A stretch of DNA of 64,000 bases. Source: VHCN01 sp964589935. GTDB lineage: Bacteria; Verrucomicrobiota; Verrucomicrobiia; Limisphaerales; VHCN01. This document shows, piece by piece, positions 8,432 to 16,548 of the stretch. A program made the translations under genes and the position numbers. Numbering within the stretch: position 1 is the first letter of the stretch; the number at the start of each line of letters is the position of its first letter. Under the pieces are notes generated by a model that saw nothing but the letters and a program-made list of their open reading frames with translations, searched no databases and had not been told where the DNA came from. The DNA lies in contig CAZPVD010000004.1 of assembly GCA_964589935.1 (NCBI GenBank), positions 124,001 through 188,000 on the forward strand, written 5' to 3'.

Positions 8432-9055
8432 TTATCCGATAACCGTCTTGGTTAACGGCAACTGGAAATCACGTGCGTCGTAAAAGTGGTCCATTTGAAA
8501 GACAAGAGATGGCTTCACCTCTTGCCTTGGTATGAAAAGCTCGTCCGGCACATGCTGATTCTCGGGAATGCGTGAAATAAGCGTTCTAACAACTAACGTT
8601 TCCGCAGAGCGGTCTCTTTTTTTAAACCAGCCACAATAGAGTGATCTTCGCCTTGGACTGCTCGTGTAGTGTTTATCAGCGATTTCGCCCATTTTTGTTC
8701 CTGAGAACAATCCAAATGGAAGTTTGAGCTCTTCAAGATAGTCGCATTGAAACAACGACTTTGAAAGTCTTTTTTCGTCATCAGCTTCATCAGTTTTACG
8801 ATAGTTTGCTTCGATGAGGAGTCCCACGCATTTAATTGTCGGATCTTCTAGTGCCGACCGAAGATATCTCAGTTTTTCCTGAAACCTTTTTCTAAAAAAA
8901 GCGTCGTCGTCTTCAGGACCGCTACCTATTACTGCTTTGGCTGCGGCATCGCATTCGATTTGAATGCCGCTGCCCTCAAGCAGTCCTTGTGTATGTAAAA
9001 CAATGATTTTGGCTTCAAAAGGCTCGTGGTTGAAAACTAATATGTAATGTTTCAT
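8432..9055 (-). CDS. Unknown protein, partner of the MACPF gene
   Basis: A 207-aa soluble protein with no signal peptide or membrane segment and no family I recognise. It opens MKHYILVFNHEPFEAKIIV, an alternating beta-strand pattern, and has a mixed alpha/beta composition with a basic run SSPRRRSLYCGWFKKRDRS near the middle. It ends 20 bases before the MACPF gene starts, with no terminator between, so both are probably co-transcribed. By position it could be a chaperone, processing factor or self-protection protein for the MACPF product; this is inference only. ATG 9055 is the only good start. Base composition is AT-richer than the core chromosome. Confidence 0.6.
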   Translation of the reverse strand: MKHYILVFNHEPFEAKIIVLHTQGLLEGSGIQIECDAAAKAVIGSGPEDDDAFFRKRFQEKLRYLRSALEDPTIKCVGLLIEANYRKTDEADDEKRLSKSLFQCDYLEELKLPFGLFSGTKMGEIADKHYTSSPRRRSLYCGWFKKRDRSAETLVVRTLISRIPENQHVPDELFIPRQEVKPSLVFQMDHFYDARDFQLPLTKTVIG

Positions 9056-9212
9056 TGGGAAACGATATTATGAAGACTGGGTAGGCTGGCGGTTTCTACC
9101 AACCTGACAGGAATAGTTGGTTAAAATTGAGAGATTCACGAAATTGGTGCTGTTTGATGAGCATGTGTAATGAATTACCGAAGTTTTGACAACTGAATTC
9201 TTACAGGGCCTG

Positions 9213-9575
9213 TCAGTCACCGAGTGTTTTCCTCCTAGCAGGCTTGGCCTTGGCCTTCACCCAGCGCGCTTTCGCCGCAGCGGCAATTCTGGCCCGGCCA
9301 GCTGCGCTCATCTTCCGCTTCTTTTTCGCCGGAACTGCGGAGGGTTGGGTCTTGCCTTTGATCTTCGCCCACCGGGCTTGCTGCGCTGCCCGCATCTTGG
9401 CCTTGGTGGCTTCGCTCGACTTTCGCCTGCCGCCCGTTGCGACCGGCGAAGATGCAACCACCGAAGCAGCTTGGCCGAGTGCCTTGGAAACTTCCCTTAA
9501 TCTGGTTTCGAGTTTCGATTTCTCGGTCAAGAGTGCGGTTCGCAAAGAGAGGTATTTCTTAATGGTGTCGGACAT
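9213..9575 (-). CDS. Small lysine/alanine-rich DNA-binding-like protein
   Basis: A 120-aa very basic protein. Residues 1-45 (MSDTIKKYLSLRTALLTEK onward) form a short coiled coil with heptad leucines. The rest carries two copies of a motif of the form K-M-[SR]-A-A-x2-[QR]-A-R-W-[AV]-K, one reading KMRAAQQARWAKIK and one KMSAAGRARIAAAAKARW. Such paired basic motifs resemble NUMOD3-like or histone-H1-like DNA-binding tails and I recall them as frequent in Verrucomicrobiota. I chose ATG 9575 over the longer frame because the coiled coil starts there. Monocistronic by spacing. Likely a nucleoid-associated or accessory DNA-binding protein. Confidence 0.6.
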   Translation of the reverse strand: MSDTIKKYLSLRTALLTEKSKLETRLREVSKALGQAASVVASSPVATGGRRKSSEATKAKMRAAQQARWAKIKGKTQPSAVPAKKKRKMSAAGRARIAAAAKARWVKAKAKPARRKTLGD

Positions 9576-9704
9576 AGTGGCGACAGCATGAGGTAATGGA
9601 AGGATTCTGCAAGACGGTTTTGGCAACGAGACTCGGTGATGTTTGCCGCTTCTGGCAAGGTTGAGCGTCTTTGTCGGATTGTTCCTCGCGCTTATCCTGT
9701 GGAC

Positions 9705-9917
9705 ATGTTAAAATCAAATCACAAGGAGAAGTGTTCGTGTCCGTTGCAGCCGTATGATTTCACGCGCTGGGTCGTGCGCCCGCTGGCCCGTGGGCTCATG
9801 CTGCATCATCGGGTCGGTGTCGAGCAGGTGAAGCGGATTCACAAGCAGCTCCAGGAGATAAATGAATCCATCGAAATCATCGCACGGGAAATTGCCCGGT
9901 GGGGCCGGCGGGGGTAG
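9705..9917 (+). CDS. Small hypothetical protein
   Basis: A 70-codon frame starting MLKSNHKEKCSCPLQPYDF and ending in a 30-residue amphipathic helix (QVKRIHKQLQEINESIEII). The frame is open from 9636, but the ATG at 9705 looks best. There is no family match and no clear ribosome-binding site. The helix pattern and the absence of an alternative gene on either strand are the only support, so it could be spurious. Confidence 0.3.
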   Translation: MLKSNHKEKCSCPLQPYDFTRWVVRPLARGLMLHHRVGVEQVKRIHKQLQEINESIEIIAREIARWGRRG

Positions 9918-10372
9918 GAGGATGCTCTTGCGCAGGCTGGCCGGCAGGAAACCCAAACTCCTTCTTGAAGTGAGCGTATATCAGTGCAGCCGCACGCTCC
10001 GCTTTTATCCCGTAGGCCCGAACATCGTCTAAGTCTCCCAGCCGCGTGGGAAATAACCGGACTCACAATTTCGGGCCACTAGGAGTCTTTTGGATTATGT
10101 CGTATGCTTGTTCTCCTTTTGTCCATATCCAACTCAGATCGGGCTACGGCCTCCTACGCAGGGGATGAAACAATGCGCCCCACACCGTGTCCTTTCGTGC
10201 CATTCACTGTCAACTCAAGAACTTCCATAAACTCTTGCCCACAAGGCGCTCATAAAAACAGTCAAATATACCATCTGCGCCTGCGCGGTGCTTGTTGTGT
10301 GGATACTCTCCGGACAGATATTTCAAACCAGCGGCTTTGTGATTTGAGGAAATTCAAAAAAAATTGAATCAA
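9918..10372. other. Intergenic stretch, nothing recognised
   Basis: About 455 bases without a frame I can support on either strand. I see no strong hairpin, no repeat shared with the rest of the window and no tRNA-like fold. It separates the small basic-protein genes from the 3' end of the cyclase gene. Confidence 0.5.
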
Positions 10373-11599
10373 TCACATGTTGCAGCAACTGGCTGTAGAA
10401 ATTGCATCACTAAGTTCAGTGAGTGTGAAGGAGTCGAGAAATGCTCCATCGCCGATCCGCGTCGGAACAGGAAAGTAAAATGGACGACCTGCAAGTGCTT
10501 TCGCCTCAAACACCATTTTCCAGATATTCTCTGCGTTGCACTCATGACAAAACATCGGCAACCCTAGATGCAATAGACAATTAATGATTCTTGAGCCCTC
10601 GTCGTGCGACAGCATTCCGCGGTTAATCGAAAGAAATGTCGCAACGGCCATCTCAACGGATACCGCCTGGCCATGGGAGAGAGCAAAATTACTTGCACTC
10701 TCTAATTCTCGGCTAAATGAGTGTCCAAATGAGCGAATTGATGCCGGCTTATTTCCGAAATACGGACCGGTCCATTTGAGGTTAAGAAACAGCTCAATCG
10801 CATCCTCGAGTATATTTGAAGTCCTAGATCCAAAACAAGCTTCCTTAAGGACATGCACTGGTGTCTCGCTTAGGTAGTCAAACATTGGTCGGCTTCCTAC
10901 AATTGCCACTTTCAGGATCTCGGTAATGCCGTTGCAGAAGTCCAAGTGAGTGATAGATTTTAGTAGTTTTGGGTCGTATAAAACCAACTGCGGTGGATGA
11001 ATTGTCCCCAATAAGTTTTTGATACCCGCAACATTTATAGCTGTTTTCGGCGAAATACCGGCATCGACAACTGCAAGCAATGTCGTAGGGATCGAAATAT
11101 AATCTAAGCCGCGTCGATAGATGCTAGCTAGAAATCCCCCCACATCCAACACTACCCCACCTCCGATTAAAAGGAGAATATCTGAGCCGCATGGTTGATA
11201 CATACTTATTCGCTCGGCGAGTGATTCCAAAATATGCAGAGATTTATTATTCTCATTGACGTTTCTTGTTGGTAAAGTTAGCACGAGATTTTCAATACTG
11301 TGAACATCCAAATACCCGCGGATTGACTCGCCATATAAAGCATTTATCGTCGGGTCAATGAGTGCGATGACTCTCTTGTCTTCGAGATGAGTTGCAAGAC
11401 ATATATTAGAATAGTCAAAAAGATTCGCGACTCGAAATATTTGTAGATCAGGTAATGAAAGGTCAACATTCAGAAAGCCTGAATTACCGGCTGCGTCGCG
11501 GATCGTATGCGGTCCGAGAGATTTTGATTGCCGCGCACAACCCCTGATCTGTGAGGCGTTACAGCCTATCTCGGAGTTAGATATCGTGAATGTCCTCAT
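10373..11599 (-). CDS. Sugar phosphate cyclase, EEVS/dehydroquinate synthase superfamily
   Basis: A 408-aa NAD-dependent cyclase. The cofactor loop IGGGVVLDVGGFLASIYRRG spans residues 145-164 and the substrate loop DAGISPKTAINVAGIKNLLG 179-198. The metal ligands are all present: E227 (TEILK), H293 (FGHSFSRELE) and H309 (SHGQAV). The loop after K185 differs from the SVGGKTGIN of true 3-dehydroquinate synthases and looks closer to 2-epi-5-epi-valiolone or related C7-cyclitol synthases. I therefore do not call it aroB. These enzymes convert a heptulose phosphate to a carbocycle. No shikimate gene is nearby; a DeoR-type sugar-phosphate regulator lies directly upstream on the same strand, 151 bases away, and probably controls it. 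The low GC suggests acquisition by transfer. Confidence 0.78.
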   Translation of the reverse strand: MRTFTISNSEIGCNASQIRGCARQSKSLGPHTIRDAAGNSGFLNVDLSLPDLQIFRVANLFDYSNICLATHLEDKRVIALIDPTINALYGESIRGYLDVHSIENLVLTLPTRNVNENNKSLHILESLAERISMYQPCGSDILLLIGGGVVLDVGGFLASIYRRGLDYISIPTTLLAVVDAGISPKTAINVAGIKNLLGTIHPPQLVLYDPKLLKSITHLDFCNGITEILKVAIVGSRPMFDYLSETPVHVLKEACFGSRTSNILEDAIELFLNLKWTGPYFGNKPASIRSFGHSFSRELESASNFALSHGQAVSVEMAVATFLSINRGMLSHDEGSRIINCLLHLGLPMFCHECNAENIWKMVFEAKALAGRPFYFPVPTRIGDGAFLDSFTLTELSDAISTASCCNM

Positions 11600-11750
11600 A
11601 TTTTAATGGGCCTACCATGTTCGACTATATTAGATGACTTGTTTACCGTTAGTATTGCGCAAATAGAAAACACCACTATTATAGTCAAGATGTTACGGTA
11701 GTTTATTTGTGTAAGCATTGATGGCGATAGAGATGTGGTTTATTCAGGGT

Positions 11751-13094
11751 TTATTTCCCTACTAGGCGCTCAGGCAAAGACTTTAAGCAGGCGCTAGCCG
11801 ACTGTCGCACGGAATCAGACTTATCATGTTCGCTGAGTGTCCGCAACAGTTCAACAGCAGCAAGTGCTCTAGGATCAGGTTCACTTTTTGCTAACGAAGC
11901 CAATGCGGATATTGCGGCCTCTCGGACACTTGTATTGTCATGCGCCGAAATTGCTATTAGTCCCGTTGGAAGCGCAGTGTGTGGCACCACTGTCGATGAC
12001 TTTCCGCGTTGCGGAACACGCAGGCATGGGACACCTCTTCGGGCTAATCGCTTAACTACATCCCCATCTACGGAATGATCAGTAAGGAGAATGTCGATAG
12101 AAGAAGGTGCGATACTAGCGAACGGAAATGAAGAAACTACGTGATCGCTGAATTTGGAGCTATCTGCTACGCAACATTTTAGCCGCGCATTCGCCAGCAT
12201 CAGAGTCTTACCGATGCTTTCGTCCTCGGAGTCCGATCCGAGCGTCATGTTGGCGAGGTTAACATTGGTTGTGCCCACAAAACTGATATCTGATGTGAAA
12301 GTGACCACTTGCTCTAGGATTCGTTGAGTGAGTGTCCCCGTCATTGCTGAAGTGTCCTTTCGGACGCGTCCTCCGACTGCGATTACATCAATGAGGTTGT
12401 TGCTGTCGGCCAAAATATGCAGAATATCTGGGCTGTTCGTAAGGACTCGTAAACCGCCCATTCCAGTTATCATGTCCGGAAGAGGCAGATCCTTTAGGGC
12501 AATGGCGATGCGTTGCACTGTTGTTCCCGAATCCAATGTAACAAGGCGATGGCGTTTGCTTGTGCCATTATAGCGGTTATTTATAGGGTCCCACCCCCAG
12601 TAGCTACATAGGTATTCCATTATTGCATTTGACTTTATTATTAATTGAAGATAATCAGCAGGTGGCCATTTTAGGAAATCTTGTAGCTGTGCCAAGATAT
12701 GATCGATTGGAACGCAACCGATGGAAGGTGACAAATCGAGAGACGATTGTGTGTCGACACCCCTAACAAGGGACGCTGCAAAATAGCCGATCTCCTGCTT
12801 TTTATCTTTTTCCTGTGCCTCTCGCAGTGATTTCGTTGAGAAATGGTCCGGTGAAAACCGAGTGATATGAGAGCGGTTACTATCGTCTTGGACAATTTCA
12901 ACCTGCAATCCGAGTTCCTTTAGGACGGACACGTCTTGATGAATTGATTGGCGCTTCAGATCTCGATAGCGCCCCATTAATTTTTCAAAGCTAACGCTTC
13001 CAGAAAGGCGAATCTCATCGAGGATATACCGTCGCCGTTCATTAACAGGGGAAGCAACGCTTCCAGACAATTCTGTTTCAGGGCTTTGGCTCAT
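11751..13094 (-). CDS. DeoR-family regulator with inserted segment and HEAT-like tail
   Basis: A 447-aa protein, against about 250 aa for a usual DeoR regulator. Residues 20-65 form a DeoR helix-turn-helix (RRRYILDEIRLSGSVSFEKL). An extra ~100-residue segment follows. About 180-345 is the DeoRC sugar-phosphate sensor, with TLDSGTTVQRIA, NSPDILHIL, AVGGRVR, FVGTTNVNL and VADSSKF in the right order. Residues 370-447 contain two HEAT/armadillo-like helical hairpins (VREAAISALASLAKS and VRQSASACLKSL). Such regulators bind DNA and release it when a phosphorylated sugar occupies the sensor. Placement immediately upstream of the cyclase suggests control of that gene by its heptulose phosphate substrate. 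Function of the extra parts is unknown. Confidence 0.75.
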   Translation of the reverse strand: MSQSPETELSGSVASPVNERRRYILDEIRLSGSVSFEKLMGRYRDLKRQSIHQDVSVLKELGLQVEIVQDDSNRSHITRFSPDHFSTKSLREAQEKDKKQEIGYFAASLVRGVDTQSSLDLSPSIGCVPIDHILAQLQDFLKWPPADYLQLIIKSNAIMEYLCSYWGWDPINNRYNGTSKRHRLVTLDSGTTVQRIAIALKDLPLPDMITGMGGLRVLTNSPDILHILADSNNLIDVIAVGGRVRKDTSAMTGTLTQRILEQVVTFTSDISFVGTTNVNLANMTLGSDSEDESIGKTLMLANARLKCCVADSSKFSDHVVSSFPFASIAPSSIDILLTDHSVDGDVVKRLARRGVPCLRVPQRGKSSTVVPHTALPTGLIAISAHDNTSVREAAISALASLAKSEPDPRALAAVELLRTLSEHDKSDSVRQSASACLKSLPERLVGK

Positions 13095-13201
13095 GTTGTT
13101 TTATCTGGTTTCTAATGTTGACTTATCAGATCGCCGATAGAAAGGCGAGAACTGATCTGTTCTCATTCTTGGTCTTTATTAAGTGTAGTATGGTCTTAGA
13201 T

Positions 13202-13290
13202 TTCCGAACCCCGAAGACGTCGAGTGAGTCGAATCCAACACGGGTTCCAGGCCGTTAGTGTATCGGCAGTCCGACGTCTCGGGGTCGGAA
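13202..13290. repeat. Imperfect inverted repeat upstream of the DeoR gene
   Basis: TTCCGAACCCCGAAGACGTCG at the left pairs with CGACGTCTCGGGGTCGGAA at the right, allowing two single-base bulges; the arms are separated by about 49 bases. It lies between the DeoR start and the 3' end of the next gene (same strand). It could be a terminator-like stem for the gene at 13,314-13,661 or an operator for the regulator. Confidence 0.6.
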
Positions 13291-13313
13291 AATATTGACC
13301 TCATTTGCGATTG

Positions 13314-13661
13314 CTATTGATCAATGAGTTCTTTCATTGCTTTGACTAAGAGTTGCACAGCCTTACCTACATCGTGTCCCTTGAGCCGTATTCGTTTGTA
13401 AGGAGTTGTAGCGGTAATTGGACGGCGGGCCCCATCGACGACGATAACGGCATCGCAATGTCGCTTGATACCGTTGCCGAAGTAGTAATCGAAGGTGCCC
13501 TCCCGGTCACGCTTTACGATTCTTAATGCGACATCAAGAACAGGGCGAAGCTGTGCGTCGCCGTTGATCCTGAAGAGGAATTGCCGTCGATTGAACGGCC
13601 AGTAGTTGTTGATCATTTTGGTTTTATGTTTAACTGGAACCACAGAGTTGGAATTGATCAT
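13314..13661 (-). CDS. Hypothetical protein
   Basis: A 115-aa basic protein from ATG 13661 (the frame can be extended to a TTG at 13,688). It is mixed alpha/beta, with RRQFLFRINGDAQLRPVLDV, a GTFDYYFGNGIKRHC stretch and a C-terminal amphipathic helix. I recognise no family. It has no signal peptide and no membrane segment. Transcribed toward the DeoR gene, with an inverted repeat in between. Confidence 0.45.
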   Translation of the reverse strand: MINSNSVVPVKHKTKMINNYWPFNRRQFLFRINGDAQLRPVLDVALRIVKRDREGTFDYYFGNGIKRHCDAVIVVDGARRPITATTPYKRIRLKGHDVGKAVQLLVKAMKELIDQ

Positions 13662-14264
13662 TGCTCGCTCATCTGGCGGTGATGGCAAGAGAAAGAGTTC
13701 ATTAAAACGGTGACCTGAGTGTTGTGAAGAAGATCCGCTCTTTTCGATTCGGTTGCGAAAACGAGAAATCCCTAATCGTAGTTGCTGTGCGGGTCAGCCA
13801 AAAGATATGAGGGGTTAATCGTCCAAACCAGATTTTGGAAAAATCCGATTGGCCACCACGTGCTTCTGATGCAATTCGCACTTTTACGTGATGCCTGGAA
13901 CCGCGCTCATTTTTTACGAAATCAAAACTGAGTCAAGCGGAATTTTAAAAAATCGCTTCTTTATTTGACCCAGCGTCAAAATTAAACGCGCTTTGACCCG
14001 TCGATCCCATTGACGATCCTATTCGTAACTACCTAAATAATAGGGCATTATGAATATAATCGAATCAACATATGTTCGTCGAGCAGGTGTTTTAGCAAGC
14101 TGCTGAAAAACGGGGCGATTTTTGCTTGAGCTGTTGTTTTCCAGGCCGAACCCATCAGTGCGTTGCTGCGCAACGCGGACGTTTGGCCGGCAGTGCTGCC
14201 CCGCCGGGCCACTTTGACCGAGGTTTTCGATCGGTTTGTGCGCCGTGTGGATCGGTCATGGTCT
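13662..14264. other. AT-rich intergenic stretch beside a dead insertion sequence
   Basis: About 600 bases with no supportable gene. The part up to 14,090 is AT-rich and unlike the core chromosome. From about 14,095 a GCTGCTGAAAAA run resembles the terminal bases of many DDE insertion sequences and could be the decayed end of the neighbouring element. Confidence 0.4.
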
Positions 14265-14967
14265 TCATCCGGCCTGCAAACTCATTTTCAATTGGGTGAT
14301 GCGCAGCAGATTGTAAGTCCACGCCACGAAGTAGGCCCACGCCTGCGTCCCGAAACACAGCTTGCTGGCCTGCCCGTTGGCCTTGCGATAGAGCACGCTC
14401 TGCGGGTCGGTCGTGCTCTGGTGCGTGTCGTTGCGCCGCTGTTCCCCGCGGAAGTTCACGCTCGGATTGCCGGGATCATCGTTTTTGGCCGAGGTGATTT
14501 TCTGCTGATCCGTTCCGTCCTTGCGCACAAAGCTCTTCAAACTCGCCCACGCTTCCACCAGCGTGCCGTCGGCGGTGAAGTGCTGGTCGCTCGCCCAGCC
14601 TTCCGCCCGCGACAGCTCATACACCTCCACAAAAAAACAGCTTCGCCGCGTCGGCCGAAAGCACGCGCTCGTAGTTGTAGGTGAACACGGTCGGATCGAA
14701 GTTCCCTTCGTCCAGTTCCCGGTCCAGAAACCAGAGCCACAGGAGATTGTAAGCCAGTTGCTCGCAGAAGAGCCGTTCGCTGCGCACCGAATAGAGCGCC
14801 ATCAAGATCCGACTCTTGAGCAGTTGTTCCGGCGGAATCGAGGGCCGTCCCTCCTCGGCATACAGTTCGTCAAACAAGGGCGGGAGCTTGGCCAATATAT
14901 CTGGTCGGCTCGTTTTTTGACCCCGCGCAGCGGATGCCCAAGGAGCATCCGCTGGTGGCCATCCTAA
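14265..14967 (-). pseudogene. Decayed IS1182-like transposase
   Basis: Reading leftward, the N-terminal part HPLRGVKKRADQI, then LPPLFDELYAEEGRPSIPPE, LMALYSVRSERLFCEQL and WFLDRELDEGNFDPTVF, is clearly an IS1182-family transposase. At about 14,895 two extra bases (ATATA) shift the frame, and a second shift falls near 14,625 within a run of seven A/T. The match resumes with ASDQHFTADGTLVEAWASLK, DPGNPSVNFRGE and TTDPQSVLYRKANGQASKLCF. It then jumps straight to the C-terminal AYFVAWTYNLLRI segment, so the catalytic middle is deleted. The element is inactive and no terminal repeats could be defined with confidence. Confidence 0.8.
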
Positions 14968-15037
14968 AAAGAAAGACACACGCCACAGCCTCTCAGGGTT
15001 GCTGGCTATTCTTGCCCTGTGCGGCAAGACGAGGCGT

Positions 15038-15195
15038 CTAGGGAGAATTTCCATTCCTTGTATGATCTATCTGACAACCGAAGATCGAAGACAAGTCGGG
15101 CAACTGGCCCTGCGTGTTCAGTGATGCTAGAATGTCCAGAATCCGATCCCAGGTTCGAGGTATGCCACGTTCAGGGCCACAATTTGTTAGAAGTA
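15038..15195 (-). pseudogene. Serine recombinase C-terminal remnant (second copy)
   Basis: The minus strand reads NCGPERGIPRTWDRILDILA, then SLNTQGQLPDLSSIFGCQ and ends NGNSP plus stop. This matches the last 48 residues of the intact recombinase at 16,549-18,120 at about three residues in four. The DNA similarity extends past the stop to about 15,011, including a TTGCC/GGCAA hairpin found in the same place behind the intact gene. Everything upstream in the recombinase is missing, but the small partner gene that normally precedes it survives at 15,253-15,456. The module was duplicated and then lost about 1.4 kb. Confidence 0.85.
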
Positions 15196-15211
15196 ACAAA
15201 GCTGAATTAAA

Positions 15212-15250
15212 CGCCGAACATACCTAGCGATCGCTGGGTATCTTCGGGTG
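15212..15250. repeat. Imperfect 38-bp palindrome at the deletion junction
   Basis: The core ATACCTAGCGATCGCTGGGT AT (15220-15241) is 20/22 self-complementary, and the flanks extend the stem with CCGAA/TTCGG. It sits exactly between the surviving small partner gene and the recombinase remnant, where the intact module has only a four-base overlap. It may be a recombination site, a deletion scar or a bidirectional terminator. Confidence 0.65.
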
Positions 15251-15252
15251 TT

Positions 15253-15456
15253 TTAATCTTCTAGGTGTCTGATTTCTTCCATTAGCCGTTCCATACGCAC
15301 CGGGTCTTTCTCGATGTTCTCGTAGATTTCAAGCACGAGAAGAAGGTAGTGGTTCAGGTTCTCTTCGACAACGGCGAGCTCTTCTTCGGTCAGGCTCGGA
15401 TATAGGTCGCGGAGAGTTGGCGGGCGTTTTGAGTGGTGATTATTTGGTGAGTCCAT
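15253..15456 (-). CDS. Small helical partner protein of a serine recombinase
   Basis: A 67-aa acidic helical protein. Residues 12-50 (PPTLRDLYPSLTEEELAVVE onward) match the 64-aa protein encoded at 18,117-18,311, which overlaps the start of the intact recombinase. Conserved positions include DLYP.LTE, EENL, Y.LLVL and I(Y/F)E. Its own recombinase has been reduced to a C-terminal scrap. No DNA-binding motif is obvious. Given the pairing, a role as a recombination directionality or regulatory factor is plausible but unproven. The copy is intact, so it may still be made. Confidence 0.65.
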   Translation of the reverse strand: MDSPNNHHSKRPPTLRDLYPSLTEEELAVVEENLNHYLLLVLEIYENIEKDPVRMERLMEEIRHLED

Positions 15457-15539
15457 GTGTGTGACGAGAGTAATAATGGTCTGGGATTGCTTAAAAATGT
15501 CTGATAGAATATTCGGTATTAGCCGCTTCGCACACCCAT

Positions 15540-16109
15540 TTGCCCAAGAACATCATTTATGTTTTCATAGACGCTTCCAACTTATGGCAGGCCCAGAAGG
15601 CCAAGGGTAAGTTCCTTGATTACGAAAAAATCTCACGCTTCATCAAAGAGCGATACCAGGGAAGCTCGCTGCACGTCTTCTATTACACCGCTTATCCGGC
15701 TGACGGCACTCGTGCATACGCGCTTGATGGCAAACACAAGTTCTTCACTTTTCTCAAGAAAGGTCTCGGCTTCACAGTAAGGAAGAAGCCATTGAAACGG
15801 ATCACAGTTATTGATGAGCACGGCGAAGCGATCCAAGAGAAGGGCAACATGGATGTGGAGATGGCAATTGATGCCGTTCATCACAGTCCAACATTTGATA
15901 CGGCAATACTCGTTACGGGGGATTCCGATTTCTTGGCATTAGTTGCATATCTGAAGGGAATGGATAAAAAGGTCTTTATCCTCTCCTCGAAGAACAATAT
16001 CTCTCAAGAACTCAAAACAGGCGGTGACGGATACACTGATTTGCTCGAAGTCCATGAGGATATTTGGGGTCGTGATCTGCGACGGCGGCTTGAAAATGGC
16101 GAGAAGTAA
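15540..16109 (+). CDS. NYN/PIN-like domain protein (LabA/DUF88 family)
   Basis: A 189-aa protein consisting of one NYN domain. Acidic residues expected in the active site are all present: D11 in VFIDASNLW, D105 and D111 in GNMDVEMAIDAV, and D128 and D130 in LVTGDSDF. The family is related to PIN and FLAP nucleases and is thought to act on RNA. The start is a TTG at 15540, as no ATG or GTG lies upstream in frame before the conserved strand; no strong ribosome-binding site is visible. A stable hairpin terminator follows 15 bases after the stop. It is the only plus-strand gene between the two recombinase modules, so it looks like cargo. Confidence 0.78.
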   Translation: MPKNIIYVFIDASNLWQAQKAKGKFLDYEKISRFIKERYQGSSLHVFYYTAYPADGTRAYALDGKHKFFTFLKKGLGFTVRKKPLKRITVIDEHGEAIQEKGNMDVEMAIDAVHHSPTFDTAILVTGDSDFLALVAYLKGMDKKVFILSSKNNISQELKTGGDGYTDLLEVHEDIWGRDLRRRLENGEK

Positions 16110-16123
16110 GCGTCCATACGCAA

Positions 16124-16149
16124 AGCCACCCTCCGCGAGGAGGGTGGCT
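16124..16149 (+). terminator. Hairpin terminator behind the NYN gene
   Basis: AGCCACCCTCC pairs perfectly with GGAGGGTGGCT across a GCGA tetraloop. The following bases are CTTGG, so the T-run is weak, but the 11-bp GC-rich stem is strong and placed just after the stop. It may also work for the HTH gene from the other side. Confidence 0.7.
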
Positions 16150-16201
16150 CTTGGATGTTATACCCTACCAGTTATGGAAACCGATAGACGGATATAATAT
16201 A

Positions 16202-16477
16202 TCAAAGTGGATTGGTAAAGACAAGTGGTGTTCTGATCACTCCAATAGGGGCTTCCCCTCTCTCAATTGCCCTGAATAGCTCCGAGTAAAGTTCTTGAGG
16301 AGAAACCTGATAGATCACCGCGAGCTTGAACAGGTTTACCACACTCGGCATGGCGACTCCATGCTCCCAGTGCGAGATGCGGTCAGAGCTTTGCAGGCCC
16401 AGGAGACGAGCGATGTCGATCTGTCGAAGACCGACTCGTTCTCGGTGAAATCGAAGATTGTTGGATATTGTGGTCAT
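16202..16477 (-). CDS. XRE-family HTH regulator
   Basis: A 91-aa protein that is almost entirely one Cro/CI-type helix-turn-helix: NNLRFHRERVGLRQIDIARL for helices 1-2, then SSDRISHWEHGVAMP as the recognition helix. The tail EVIYQ-VSPQELY-SELF style (here AVIYQVSPQELYSELFRAIE) also appears in the HTH protein at 18,569, so they are likely related. Sits 71 bases downstream of the recombinase stop on the same strand. Probably represses genes of the recombinase module. Confidence 0.75.
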   Translation of the reverse strand: MTTISNNLRFHRERVGLRQIDIARLLGLQSSDRISHWEHGVAMPSVVNLFKLAVIYQVSPQELYSELFRAIERGEAPIGVIRTPLVFTNPL

Positions 16478-16548
16478 GGTGAAAGTTTAGACTGATTAAA
16501 AATAATCGGAAGACACTCAACGTTGCCGCGAGTGGCAACATGCGGAGT

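Noticed and set aside
10373..11599. aroB, 3-dehydroquinate synthase
   Set aside because: Superfamily fits, but the loop after the catalytic lysine lacks GGKTGIN and no shikimate gene is close, so the narrower name is not justified.
13202..13290. tRNA gene, including a permuted one
   Set aside because: It has T-arm-like and CCA-like words, but no set of acceptor, D, anticodon and T stems pairs properly in either order.
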